A DNA stretch of 64,000 nucleotides from Fischerella sp. JS2 (GTDB lineage: Bacteria > Cyanobacteriota > Cyanobacteriia > Cyanobacteriales > Nostocaceae). Below, piece by piece: positions 10,315-18,048 of the stretch. The notes under the pieces are model-generated. The model was not told where the DNA came from, ran no database searches, and was given only the letters and a program-made list of their open reading frames with translations. The position numbers were made by a program, and so were the translations under genes. The stretch spans positions 3,162,001 through 3,226,000 of the forward strand of contig NZ_CP135918.1 of the NCBI RefSeq assembly GCF_032393985.1, given 5' to 3'. The first letter of the stretch is position 1, and each line of letters starts with the position of its first letter.

Positions 10315-10411
10315 AGAGTCTGCCCTCTCGATAGCTTGATTTTGCGACTTTTCATCTGGTGATTTCAGTTTTACAGTCTACCAAAGGGCGGATACCCGTG
10401 GAAAATACTCT
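10301..10411 (-). promoter_or_regulatory. Long-range stem pairing the glpX start codon with its leader
   Basis: AGAGTATTTTCCAC at 10301-10314 and GTGGAAAATACTCT at 10398-10411 are exact reverse complements, 83 bases apart. In the glpX mRNA the leader copy would pair with the GTG start codon and codons 2-5. Either this is a translational control stem or it is an old inverted duplication of the gene's first bases. Confidence 0.6.
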
Positions 10412-10630
10412 CTGAAACAGACTTTGTTAAGTTTTGTAAGTTATGTATAAAAAGTAGTGTGATTTACTCTAAGTAACACTTAGATATTGCTAATGTGTAG
10501 ATTAGTCAAACTAAAAGTTGCAATATCAAAATAAAACTAAATTTTTCTATATTCAAATTTAATCTTGACTGCCTTTAAATCACTATAAAATATAAATTTT
10601 ATTTTTTTATTACTATGCAAGAGGGTTGTT
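10315..10630. other. Divergent spacer between glpX and the 177-residue membrane protein gene
   Basis: It holds one arm of the glpX leader stem (10398-10411), the presumed glpX promoter in 10430-10480 and an AT-rich stretch up to 10630. A GAGGGTTGTT Shine-Dalgarno-like sequence precedes the ATG at 10631. I see no further gene. Confidence 0.5.
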
Positions 10631-11164
10631 ATGAAAATTTTAGAATCAATACAGACATTTATAGAACGTCATACTCTAAGCTTTTTGTTTTTTATATTGG
10701 GTACATTACTCATTTTTTTAGCATTAACAAATAGTCTTGACTTACCAGGTCTTAAGGGAATTGTGCCTTATGCAGCTTATCGCTTAGTTTCCCTTGTGCT
10801 TGTTATTATTTCTGTTCTTTTGTCGATTTTATTATATTATCTACCACTTCAAGGAGCAAAAAGCATACCAGATGCACTAAGAATACCTTTACTAGCAAGA
10901 AGAGATAAACTTCTTAGTCGCGCTCAGAAGCAAATTCTTGGCTTTATAGAAGAAAAAACCATTAATAATAATCATGGAATTCAACAAGATATATTTGAGC
11001 AAAAATATAATCATCGAAGCAAAACAGAGACATACTATCGACTAGAACAACTTTGGTTACTAGGGTTCATAGAGAAAGAAGAAATAGGCAAAGCGCTAAA
11101 TGATTTGCCACGTTATATATACCGTCTATCTCCTGAATATCGCAAAGCAATAGGTCGGCGTTGA
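10631..11164 (+). CDS. Two-pass membrane protein of unknown function
   Basis: Not recognised. The 177 residues start with an amphipathic segment, then two hydrophobic spans at about residues 15-35 and 46-70 (LVSLVLVIISVLLSILLYYL). A charged cytoplasmic C-terminal half follows, whose helical pattern (AQKQILGFIEEK, TETYYRLEQLWLLGFIEK, IYRLSPEYR) resembles a winged-helix fold. The gene is more AT-rich than its neighbours, which hints at accessory origin. A GAGGG sequence lies upstream of the ATG. It is followed by grxC on the same strand after 52 bases. Confidence 0.65.
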   Translation: MKILESIQTFIERHTLSFLFFILGTLLIFLALTNSLDLPGLKGIVPYAAYRLVSLVLVIISVLLSILLYYLPLQGAKSIPDALRIPLLARRDKLLSRAQKQILGFIEEKTINNNHGIQQDIFEQKYNHRSKTETYYRLEQLWLLGFIEKEEIGKALNDLPRYIYRLSPEYRKAIGRR

Positions 11165-11216
11165 GAAATAATGTTTAAACTAGAGAGTAATTACAAATCT
11201 ATTTAAACTTAAAAAT

Positions 11217-11531
11217 ATGCTCAACTTTATCAATTCCCTTTTAAACCGCCATCCCGAAAACGTTAAAGCCAATGTAGAGATATATACTTGGCAAACTTGT
11301 CCTTACTGCATCCGTGCCAAGATGTTGTTGTGGTGGAAAGGTGTTAATTTCACTGAATACAAAATTGACGGTAACGAAACAGCCAGAACAGCAATGGCAG
11401 AACGCGCCAACGGACGCCGCACTGTACCACAGATTTTTATCAATAATCAACACGTTGGTGGCTGTGATGACCTCTACGAATTAGATACAAAAGGTCAACT
11501 AGACCCCCTTTTAGCCCAGTCAGCACTCTAA
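11217..11531 (+). CDS. grxC: Dithiol glutaredoxin (GrxC/GrxA type)
   Basis: Glutathione-dependent thiol-disulfide oxidoreductase of the thioredoxin fold, in the cytosol. The 104 residues include the active-site C28-P-Y-C31 motif, the cis-proline motif TVPQIF and the glutathione-binding GG-C-DDL stretch (HVGGCDDLYEL). All expected residues are intact. There is a short extension before the fold begins at about residue 19. It precedes a small conserved gene by 43 bases on the same strand and may share its transcript, which would end at the terminator at 11816. Confidence 0.92.
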   Translation: MLNFINSLLNRHPENVKANVEIYTWQTCPYCIRAKMLLWWKGVNFTEYKIDGNETARTAMAERANGRRTVPQIFINNQHVGGCDDLYELDTKGQLDPLLAQSAL

Positions 11532-11574
11532 CATTGTCTGCGTGATTTAACAAGAACACAGGAATGAAAAATAT

Positions 11575-11781
11575 ATGGACAGTTCTAACATCATTGACAC
11601 AACGGCAACTGAGTCTGAAATGCTGTCAAAACTTGATTCTGAACAACTGCTTGTAGTTGCTAAATGGCTGAGACAAGAAGGCTTTACCAAGTTCGAGGAA
11701 TGTTACTCCTATAAGTTTATCGATGCGCTCAACTATATGGCGGCAAGGTTGGAAACTCTCGCTGAACAGAAAGAAGCTTAA
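11575..11781 (+). CDS. Small conserved cyanobacterial protein
   Basis: Function unknown. The 68-residue acidic, helical protein (LDSEQLLVVAKWLRQEGFTKFEE, then FIDALNYMAARLETLAEQ) has no signal peptide or transmembrane span. Hydrophobic positions with helical spacing and an aromatic-rich middle suggest a small compact helical domain. It lies between grxC and a clear intrinsic terminator 35 bases after its stop, so it is probably the last gene of that transcript. Confidence 0.75.
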   Translation: MDSSNIIDTTATESEMLSKLDSEQLLVVAKWLRQEGFTKFEECYSYKFIDALNYMAARLETLAEQKEA

Positions 11782-11815
11782 AAATCCTGGAATCTATACA
11801 GAATACAAAATCACT

Positions 11816-11840
11816 AGCCCGTGCAAACGGGCTTTGTTTG
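11816..11840 (+). terminator. Intrinsic terminator after the grxC transcript
   Basis: A perfect 7-bp stem AGCCCGT/ACGGGCT with a GCAA tetraloop is followed by TTGTTTG. It lies between the small conserved gene and tadA. Confidence 0.85.
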
Positions 11841-11873
11841 TGTAGCCCTAAACTTCCAGTTTGAGGGCATTCA

Positions 11874-12377
11874 ATGTTTGCTGAACAGAACATGTCACTT
11901 GAATACTCAGAATATCTTATACATCAGCAGTGGATGGATCACGCCCTAAAATTAGCACAAAGAGCAGGTGATGCGGGTGAAGTCCCTGTAGGTGCTGTTA
12001 TTATTGATTCATCAGGTTATTTGATAGCAGAAGGTGAAAATCGCAAACAACGCGACCAAGATCCAACAGCCCATGCGGAAATTATTGCTTTGAAAGCAGC
12101 AGCTAGCAAGTTACACACTTGGCGTTTAAACCAATGTACTCTCTATGTTACTCTCGAACCTTGTCCGATGTGTGCAGGTGCAATAGTCCAAGCCCGTATT
12201 GGACTTCTTGTTTATGGTGTGGACGATCCCAAAACTGGTGCGATTCGTACTGTTGTTAATATCCCCGATAGTGCGGCTTCTAATCACCGTCTGCGTGTAA
12301 TTGGAGGCATCATGGAAACTGCTTGTCGTCAGCAGTTACAAGCATGGTTTGTCAATCGGCGACATAGCAGCGAATAA
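11874..12377 (+). CDS. tadA: tRNA-specific adenosine deaminase
   Basis: Zinc deaminase that converts A34 to inosine in the tRNA-Arg(ACG) anticodon, allowing decoding of CGN codons. The family signature is complete: H67-A-E69 (zinc ligand and proton shuttle) and P-C97-P-M-C100 with the remaining zinc ligands. The 167-residue length is normal. Translation may begin at ATG 11874 or at ATG 11892, which gives a more conventional N terminus. It stands alone between an upstream terminator and the acyltransferase gene. Confidence 0.93.
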   Translation: MFAEQNMSLEYSEYLIHQQWMDHALKLAQRAGDAGEVPVGAVIIDSSGYLIAEGENRKQRDQDPTAHAEIIALKAAASKLHTWRLNQCTLYVTLEPCPMCAGAIVQARIGLLVYGVDDPKTGAIRTVVNIPDSAASNHRLRVIGGIMETACRQQLQAWFVNRRHSSE

Positions 12378-12494
12378 CGGACAGAGGTAAAACTGTCCAG
12401 CTGCGACAACACAACTATAGGAAGAAAATCTACGGTGTATCTAATTCATATTTTGATTACATTTTCTACCCTACAGTCAGTTGCCACCCTCATC

Positions 12495-13268
12495 ATGGAA
12501 CTTCACTCTTCCAACGATCAGATCTACCATCAAACACTAGCCCATACTCCAGCAAATGGTGAGACGGCGATTTCTGCTAGTACTTCATGGCTATCTCCCT
12601 GGTTAACGCCTTTGGCCTATTTCTTGGGACACCATTTTTTACCTTTATTTTTTGGACAGATTAGAATTACTGGACAAGAAAATATCCCTGCTACAGGCCC
12701 TGTTCTCCTTGCCCCTACCCATCGCGCGCGTTGGGATTCATTACTGTTACCCTACGCGAGTGGTCGTTGTGTTACAGGTCGTGACCTACGATTTATGGTG
12801 ACTATTAGCGAATGTCAAGGTTTACAGGGTTGGTTTGTACGACGCTTAGGAGGTTTTCCTGTAGATCCACAACGCCCATCGATTACTACTCTTCGCCATG
12901 CAGTAGAATTGCTTCAGCGTGGAGAAATGTTAGTTATTTATCCTGAAGGTGGCATTTTTCGCGATCGCGAAGTTCATCCTCTCAAGTCCGGAATTGCTCG
13001 TTTAGCTTTAACTGCTGAATCTGGCCATCCAGGTCTGGGAGTCAAAATTTTACCTGTTAGTATCAACTACAGCCATCCTTACCCCGAGTGGGGTACTGAT
13101 GTTAGCATTCACATTGGGTCTGTAATGAAAGTAGCAGATTATATTAATGGTTCTGTAAAACAGGATGCTAAACGTCTGACAGTTGATTTAGCAAATGCAC
13201 TTAAACAATTAAGTCATCATGAATCAACAATTACTACTCATGCATTTGCAGAAATGCCAAATTCGTAA
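12495..13268 (+). CDS. plsC: 1-acyl-sn-glycerol-3-phosphate acyltransferase family protein
   Basis: Membrane-associated acyltransferase that transfers a fatty acyl group to lysophosphatidic acid or a similar acceptor. The catalytic HX4D motif (HRARWD) and the acceptor-binding PEGG motif (VIYPEGGIFRDRE) are present in the expected order about 85 residues apart. The frame opens with a GTG at 12435, but the added 20 residues are not protein-like and the ATG at 12495 gives a conventional start. Several PlsC-like paralogues exist in cyanobacteria, so the exact acceptor is uncertain. A run of TGTTAGT heptamers starts immediately after the stop codon. Confidence 0.82.
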   Translation: MELHSSNDQIYHQTLAHTPANGETAISASTSWLSPWLTPLAYFLGHHFLPLFFGQIRITGQENIPATGPVLLAPTHRARWDSLLLPYASGRCVTGRDLRFMVTISECQGLQGWFVRRLGGFPVDPQRPSITTLRHAVELLQRGEMLVIYPEGGIFRDREVHPLKSGIARLALTAESGHPGLGVKILPVSINYSHPYPEWGTDVSIHIGSVMKVADYINGSVKQDAKRLTVDLANALKQLSHHESTITTHAFAEMPNS

Positions 13269-13271
13269 TTT

Positions 13272-13348
13272 TGTTAGTTGTTAGTTGTTAGTTGTTAGTT
13301 GTTAGTTGTTAGTTGTTAGTTGTTAGTTGTTAGTTGTTAGTTGTTAGT
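13272..13348. repeat. Eleven tandem TGTTAGT heptamers
   Basis: Eleven uninterrupted copies of TGTTAGT start a few bases after the plsC stop codon. They are followed by a GACGCGATTAATCGTC palindrome and reverse-complement TAGTAG/ACTA repeats up to about 13425. This is the longest perfect heptamer array in the window. Confidence 0.95.
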
Positions 13349-13423
13349 GGGTAGAGACGCGATTAATCGTCTGTACATTAGTAGTTAGTAGTTTACCACT
13401 AACCACTATCCATTAACCAATAA

Positions 13424-15526
13424 CTAAATTCCCAAAATTAATTCCCAAGCATTGAGTTTCCCTATATCTTGTAGTGCATAGTCAATTACCCACAACTGCC
13501 AACGTCCTTTGGCTGGTAAAAATAATAACTGTTGTAGGACTGGATGCGATCGCACGGTGTAAGTTGTTTGCAATTGAATGCGACGACCCAAGGTGCGATT
13601 TTGCAATAACACGAGGTGATTATTAGGGGCTATTAAGTAAATTTCTAAATCACCTAAAAAATCATGGGTAATATTGACGCTGACTTGAATATCTTTGACT
13701 AGGCTAGAATCAGATATCGCGATCGCACTTTTAATTCCCTGTTTGTCATTGTCTGGAATTGCAACTTTATTGCTGTTCTCTCCTCTCAAAATCCCAGTTG
13801 TGCTAAATGTGGCTGTACGAAGTTTTTGGGCTGCTTGTACCGCCCGCCAAGCATTCACCTTCCCGTAACCGAACCACTGCGAATGGCCATTCTCATCATA
13901 AGTGCCATAACGCAGCTTCAATTGCGGATCTGGTTCTAGATCAACAATTTTATCGGCGGTTTCTTCTAAAATCCGTTTGACTTCTTTGGCAGTTAAGTCA
14001 GGATTCACTGACAAAACTAACGCTGCTACCCCTGCAACTACAGGGGTAGCACTAGAAGTACCGCCAAAGTTGCTAGTAAAGTTACCTGGATCATAGCCAG
14101 CAGCCCCTATTTGATCTGTGGTCAAGATTCCTCGCCCAGACAGTGCGGTGGTGATGTTTGGTTGAGTGTATACATAACCTTGGTCTTGAAACCACATCCC
14201 TGGTAAAGCATTGTTACTAGGCGCACACACAGAAATATTAATTCCCCAGTTACTATAAGCAGCTTTTTTATTTAAGCTTGTGGAAGCAGATACGGTAATT
14301 ACATCAGGATGTACAGCAAATCCACTGAGCCATTTGGTATTTCCTTTAACTAAATCTTTCTGCCAACCTTGTTCATTCACAGTGCCACTGACTGGGCGAT
14401 TGGCATTGCCTGCGGAAAAGAAAATAACGCAACCCTTGCCGTTACGTCCTTTAGTAGCCGCCCGGGTAATAGCAGCGCGTTGGCGTAAAGAAAGAGGAAA
14501 GTAAACTGCTGATGCTCCCCAACTGCAAGAAATTATACTTGCGCCCTTATCAATCGCCCAATTGAAAATATCTTCTATTGACTCATCATCTAAAAACCCT
14601 GTGCTGCGAATTGGCATAAAAGCACAACCGGGGGCAACCCCAGCAATACCTGTACCATTTTCTTCTGCTAAGATGATGCCTGCACAGGCTGTACCATGAC
14701 TGGCTTCTTTTTCATTGGGTAAGGGTAAAAAGTCGTTTTCTTTTAAGTCTCTAGGGGCAACAATTTTGCCACTACCTTGAAAATCTGGATGATTTAAATC
14801 AAAAGAATCATCTACCACCGCTACGACAACCGAACGAATACCACGAGTGATATCCCAAGCTTTTTCTACAGCAATATGAGAACCATTAGCTAATTGATTT
14901 CCACCGTTGTGGTTGAGATACCATTGTTGGGGGTAGAGGGGGTCACGAGGTTGATAATGGGGTTGCTGGTGCGTGATGATATTAGGCTCAGCAACTACAA
15001 TTTCTGGTAACGAAATTAATTGATTAGAAATTTTAATCGGATTTGCTTGTGCTTGTTCACCAACAATGAAAACAAAAGTGTTGGGAAGACTAGGAACAGA
15101 TTTTTGCTGGATTAAACCAAATTTGGTGGCGATCACATTAATAGTGCTACTGTCTACCCAAGTGGCGAATTGAATTGTAATTTGATCACTCAGATAAACT
15201 TTGGTGCTGGGACTATCTTTGATTTGATAAACATGACTGGCAAACGCTACATCGTCAGAAGCCCGCGCGACAGACATAGCCCCTTCTAGCTGGGAAGGTG
15301 GAACAGCGAATAATGCTAGCTGTGCTTTGGGAATATTGCGACGCCAATTACCCCAATTTGCCTGAGATAAGTCTTGCGGTGACAAATGACCATGAGGACG
15401 GACAGTGAAGCGATCGCTCACTTTTTCTAAGATTAATTCTTCACCACCACGTTGTAAGATGAATCCTTGGCTACTAGCAGGCATATCTGTGGGAGGATAA
15501 TCAGAGGAATTTAGGCGATCGTTCAT
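13424..15526 (-). CDS. prcA: PrcA-like subtilisin family serine protease with C-terminal P domain
   Basis: Subtilase (S8, kexin-like architecture) resembling the calcium-dependent protease PrcA of Anabaena. The catalytic triad is complete: D239 in VVDDSFD, H277 in SHGTACAG and S491 in GGTSSATP. Residues about 575-700 form a P/proprotein-convertase domain, with the typical NITHDFLGDLEIYL stretch. The first ~195 residues would be a prodomain or substrate-binding region. I see no classical signal peptide, which fits a protease working inside the cell or at the envelope. It ends in heptamer repeats shared with the plsC 3' side and is transcribed towards plsC. Confidence 0.88.
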   Translation of the reverse strand: MNDRLNSSDYPPTDMPASSQGFILQRGGEELILEKVSDRFTVRPHGHLSPQDLSQANWGNWRRNIPKAQLALFAVPPSQLEGAMSVARASDDVAFASHVYQIKDSPSTKVYLSDQITIQFATWVDSSTINVIATKFGLIQQKSVPSLPNTFVFIVGEQAQANPIKISNQLISLPEIVVAEPNIITHQQPHYQPRDPLYPQQWYLNHNGGNQLANGSHIAVEKAWDITRGIRSVVVAVVDDSFDLNHPDFQGSGKIVAPRDLKENDFLPLPNEKEASHGTACAGIILAEENGTGIAGVAPGCAFMPIRSTGFLDDESIEDIFNWAIDKGASIISCSWGASAVYFPLSLRQRAAITRAATKGRNGKGCVIFFSAGNANRPVSGTVNEQGWQKDLVKGNTKWLSGFAVHPDVITVSASTSLNKKAAYSNWGINISVCAPSNNALPGMWFQDQGYVYTQPNITTALSGRGILTTDQIGAAGYDPGNFTSNFGGTSSATPVVAGVAALVLSVNPDLTAKEVKRILEETADKIVDLEPDPQLKLRYGTYDENGHSQWFGYGKVNAWRAVQAAQKLRTATFSTTGILRGENSNKVAIPDNDKQGIKSAIAISDSSLVKDIQVSVNITHDFLGDLEIYLIAPNNHLVLLQNRTLGRRIQLQTTYTVRSHPVLQQLLFLPAKGRWQLWVIDYALQDIGKLNAWELILGI

Positions 15527-15824
15527 AGCAGTGAATCAAACTACTGTTAGGCTACTGTCAGGAAATAATGGGAACATGATTTCACCGATTTTCGTTTTAG
15601 ATCGGAGAAACTGTAGTAGACCTGTGGCAAAAGGAACTTTTACCACAGATGGGAAAAGCTTAAAAGCTAAAGGAAAAAAGTTTCTGAATGCCTTTTTCCC
15701 TTGTCCCTTTTCCGGCTTTTGCAAAAAGTCTATTTTGTGGCTTTATTTTGTTAAAGTCCAAAACAGAGTTAAGATACCCGAAGTTTCTATCCTTTTTTGT
15801 TAAGTTGTTGCATAAATTCATCCC

Positions 15825-16436
15825 ATGAAGTCTTTAGCTAATGTTCCCTTAATTCGCTTCACTTTTTTATCAGTCATAACAGCCTTTGGTCTGCTGTTAC
15901 CTGTTCATGCTCAACAAGCACAGATTATAAATATCCCTAACCAAGCACAACCTATAGACCCCAACAACCCCAATACCCTACGTCCAACAGTCCAAAATAA
16001 TAGCATTTTAAGTGTTGATGGTGGTAAGCGCTTGATGGCGGAAGCCTCTCAAGCTGTCAATTCCCAAAACTATGATGTTGCTGCGAAGAAACTTCAAGAA
16101 GCAAGATTAGTTTTTAATCAGCTATCAAATTTCTATCAAGAACTAAATTCCAGCTTTGCTGGAATTGACAATAGAGTAGCTGATTCCCAGCGCAAACTGG
16201 CACTAGAAACAGCCCAAATGCGCGATGAAGCCACTTATCAACTAGCATTAGTACATCGAGCGCAAAATAAGCCAGAATTAGCAGTGCCTTTGCTAGTTCA
16301 AATTATCAAAAGTCAAAACCCCACACGAGAACTAGGAAAGAAGGCTTATCAGCAATTACTTGAGTTGGGTTTTGTTGATGCACCTTTCCCAAGAGGAGGA
16401 AGTAACACCTCTTCTTCATCTCAGCAAAAGAAATAA
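15825..16436 (+). CDS. Exported hypothetical protein with helical repeat region
   Basis: Function unknown. A signal peptide is clear (hydrophobic core at about residues 10-28, cleavage near VHAQQA), so the 203-residue protein is exported to the periplasm or beyond. After a Pro/Asn-rich linker, residues about 65-190 are helical with TPR-like pairing (AVNSQNYDVAAKKLQEAR, then EATYQLALVHRAQNKPELAV). The C terminus is Ser-rich. An intrinsic terminator follows at 16474. The family is conserved among filamentous cyanobacteria as far as I recall; no pathway is implied by the neighbours. Confidence 0.75.
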   Translation: MKSLANVPLIRFTFLSVITAFGLLLPVHAQQAQIINIPNQAQPIDPNNPNTLRPTVQNNSILSVDGGKRLMAEASQAVNSQNYDVAAKKLQEARLVFNQLSNFYQELNSSFAGIDNRVADSQRKLALETAQMRDEATYQLALVHRAQNKPELAVPLLVQIIKSQNPTRELGKKAYQQLLELGFVDAPFPRGGSNTSSSSQQKK

Positions 16437-16473
16437 TTAAAAAATAATATCTACCATCAGTTCCTCGAATAGA

Positions 16474-16500
16474 CCGCCGCCAACAGGTGGGCGGATTTTT
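16474..16500 (+). terminator. Intrinsic terminator after the exported helical protein gene
   Basis: CCGCC (16474-16478) pairs with GGCGG (16490-16494), with extra inner CC/GG pairing, and is followed by ATTTTT. It lies 38 bases after the stop codon. Confidence 0.8.
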
Positions 16501-16630
16501 GGTTGTCTAAATGCTAAGATACTTTTGTCTGTGAACAGTTTTTATACTCAGCCTTCCAGAACTCCCAGATTGGCAATGTATTAGTGTCATTATTGATAAT
16601 AATAGAAAAGAAGTTTGATTAGGAATCGCG

Positions 16631-16882
16631 ATGATTAGTCCGCAACAGATTGAGGAAATGATCAAGGCGGAACTGCCAGATGCCCAAGTTCAAGTACAAG
16701 ACTTGACTGGAGGTGGTGATCACTATCAAGTGACAGTAGTTTCATCGCAGTTCGCAGGTAAAGGATTAGTGCAGCAACACCAGTTAATTTATGGTGCTTT
16801 ACGACAAGCTATGTCCACTGAAGCAATTCATGCTTTAGCACTGAAAACATATACACCTGAAGCATTTGCTAATAATAGTTAA
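16631..16882 (+). CDS. bolA: BolA family protein
   Basis: Small BolA/IbaG-type protein of 83 residues. BolA proteins bind monothiol CGFS glutaredoxins through a shared [2Fe-2S] cluster and act in iron-sulfur trafficking or iron sensing. The family core is visible: [17 protein letters not shown], then the helix-turn-helix-like [15 protein letters not shown] with the conserved His used as a cluster ligand. The next gene on the same strand encodes exactly such a CGFS glutaredoxin, so the pair should work together. A 164-bp repeat-rich spacer separates them, which is unusual for this otherwise tight pair. Confidence 0.93.
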   Translation: MISPQQIEEMIKAELPDAQVQVQDLTGGGDHYQVTVVSSQFAGKGLVQQHQLIYGALRQAMSTEAIHALALKTYTPEAFANNS

Positions 16883-17046
16883 TGGTTGTTTGTTGATTGT
16901 TGATTGTTGTTTGTTCTACGCTGCACCGTAGGGCCTACCTCTTCTTTAAAGTAGCCGAAAAAAGGTGCGTCAATGGAACAACCATCAACCCACCAACAAC
17001 CAACCATCAACCACTAACAAGTATAGAGAGTAGGAACACAAATACT
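16883..17046. repeat. Repeat element between bolA and the CGFS glutaredoxin gene
   Basis: TTGTTTGTTGATTGTTG repeats on the left and CAACCATCAACC/ACCAACAACC repeats on the right form long imperfect inverted ends. They enclose about 65 bases of unrelated sequence (16915-16980). The arrangement resembles a small non-autonomous element or expanded heptamer repeat inserted within a functional gene pair. AACAACCAACC-type units recur inside the glutamate synthase gene. Confidence 0.65.
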
Positions 17047-17370
17047 ATGACGCCAGAACTGAAAGAAAGAATTGATAATTTACTCCAACAAAACAAGATT
17101 TTGGTTTTTATGAAGGGAACCAAATTAATGCCTATGTGTGGTTTTTCCAACAATGTAGTACAGATTTTGAACACATTAGGAGTTCCCTTTGAGACTGTAA
17201 ATATTTTGGACGACTACGAACTCCGCCAGGGAATTAAGGAATATTCCAACTGGCCGACAATTCCTCAAGTGTATATTAATGGTGAATTCGTTGGTGGTTC
17301 AGACATCATGATCGAACTTTATCAAAAGGGTGAATTGCAGCAAATGGTAGAAGTGGCTTTAGCTTCTTAG
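17047..17370 (+). CDS. grxD: Monothiol CGFS glutaredoxin (Grx4 type)
   Basis: Cytosolic monothiol glutaredoxin that binds a [2Fe-2S] cluster with glutathione and passes it on, usually together with BolA. The 107 residues contain the defining C31-G-F-S motif, the K-G-T glutathione-binding loop ([13 protein letters not shown]), the [16 protein letters not shown] segment with the cis-proline, and the C-terminal ELYQKGELQ helix. The frame is open back to 16897, but that part is repeat DNA, and the ATG at 17047 matches the family start. bolA lies just upstream. A terminator follows at 17454. Confidence 0.95.
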   Translation: MTPELKERIDNLLQQNKILVFMKGTKLMPMCGFSNNVVQILNTLGVPFETVNILDDYELRQGIKEYSNWPTIPQVYINGEFVGGSDIMIELYQKGELQQMVEVALAS

Positions 17371-17453
17371 TCATTTGTCCTTTGTCCTATGTCATTTGTA
17401 AAACATCAATGACTAATGACTCATGACTAATGACCAAGGGCAAAGTAACCAAA

Positions 17454-17494
17454 AATCCCCCCTGTCGAAAAACTGAAACGTCACAGAGGGGATT
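17454..17494 (+). terminator. Stem-loop terminator after the CGFS glutaredoxin gene
   Basis: AATCCCCCCTGT (17454-17465) and ACAGAGGGGATT (17483-17494) pair with one mismatch over 12 bp around a 17-base loop. The following ATATTGTT is only moderately T-rich. The rest of 17371-17678 holds ATGACTAATGAC repeats and no gene. Confidence 0.65.
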
Positions 17495-17678
17495 ATATTG
17501 TTAAAAATCAGTGTTACACAAATTAGGGATGAATAATTAACCGTCCTACCTACGAAAAGCCGCTACCGCGTCTACGACGGCAAGTGGACTCACCAAGTCA
17601 CCAAGAACACCAAAAAAATTATTCCCCAAATAAATATGCAACACCAAAAAATCTCCAAATTTCACACCGCCACCATCA

Positions 17679-17713
17679 TTGACTAGGGCAGACAACGTGC
17701 TATAATTGTCTGC
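17679..17713 (+). promoter_or_regulatory. Consensus sigma-70-type promoter with palindromic operator, no annotated gene downstream
   Basis: TTGACT (17679-17684), a 16-base spacer, then TATAAT (17701-17706) preceded by TGC (an extended -10). GCAGACAA (17688-17695) and TTGTCTGC (17706-17713) form an 8-bp inverted repeat straddling the -10, as expected of a repressor site. Transcription would run into the 3' end of the DUF6761 gene on the opposite strand. The next long plus-strand gene starts 850 bases away. Confidence 0.65.
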
Positions 17714-17735
17714 GTCAATCAGGAGTGAGCATCTT

Positions 17736-17813
17736 GTGACTGGCCGAAAGTCACTTGTAGTAGTCTGGCTCTGGCTCTGGTTGCGTCATTGTGAAGTTCG
17801 ATACATCGTATAA
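17736..17813 (+). CDS. Possible 25-residue hydrophobic peptide antisense to the DUF6761 gene
   Basis: GTG-started frame of 25 codons, about 23 bases after the predicted transcription start of the strong promoter at 17679. AGGAG (17721-17725) lies 10 bases before the GTG. The peptide has a basic N terminus (TGRK) and a hydrophobic core VVVWLWLWL, the layout of small membrane peptides or type I toxins. Against it: the WLWLW core is the mirror of Glu-Pro repeat codons at the DUF6761 C terminus, so it may be a by-product of that coding sequence. Function unknown. Confidence 0.3.
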   Translation: MTGRKSLVVVWLWLWLRHCEVRYIV

Positions 17814-18002
17814 ATAGCGGGTAGCTTCCTCCTCTAGGCGATGGATCAAATAAGGCTCAATGGCGTTACCATGTCGCAGCGCGGCTAGATAACCATCCAA
17901 ATACATCCGCATATCATCAGTGCGATAACCGCGATTCCATAACTCGACGAAGGCGTCAGTGAGTCTTTGGTAATAGCGGATGGTTTGTGTGTCTTGGAGC
18001 AT
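17751..18002 (-). CDS. DUF6761 family protein
   Basis: Small cyanobacterial protein, which I recognise as the DUF6761 family, of unknown function. 83 residues from the ATG at 18002 (MLQDTQTIRYYQRLTDAF) to a Pro/Glu-rich tail ending DYYK. It is helical and soluble with many conserved aromatic and Arg residues (GYRTDDMRMYLDGYL). The frame stays open to a TTG at 18047, but neither start has a good Shine-Dalgarno sequence. A perfect 9-bp palindrome at 18049-18071 lies just upstream and could be its operator. A strong promoter faces the gene from its 3' side. Confidence 0.78.
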   Translation of the reverse strand: MLQDTQTIRYYQRLTDAFVELWNRGYRTDDMRMYLDGYLAALRHGNAIEPYLIHRLEEEATRYLYDVSNFTMTQPEPEPDYYK

Positions 18003-18048
18003 ACTGCTGTAAAAATCTCTTTGGAATGAGAATTGTAAATTATTCAAG

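Noticed and set aside
13272-13348. Direct repeats that might suggest a CRISPR array.
   Set aside because: Units are 7 bases, contiguous, with no spacers and no cas genes in the window.
15536-15803. Overlapping short frames on both strands (62 and 90 codons) upstream of the PrcA-like gene.
   Set aside because: Lys/Phe-rich, no domain, overlapping each other; more likely a promoter-bearing spacer.
16897-17046. N-terminal extension of the CGFS glutaredoxin frame.
   Set aside because: It is translated spacer repeat; the ATG at 17047 matches the family start.
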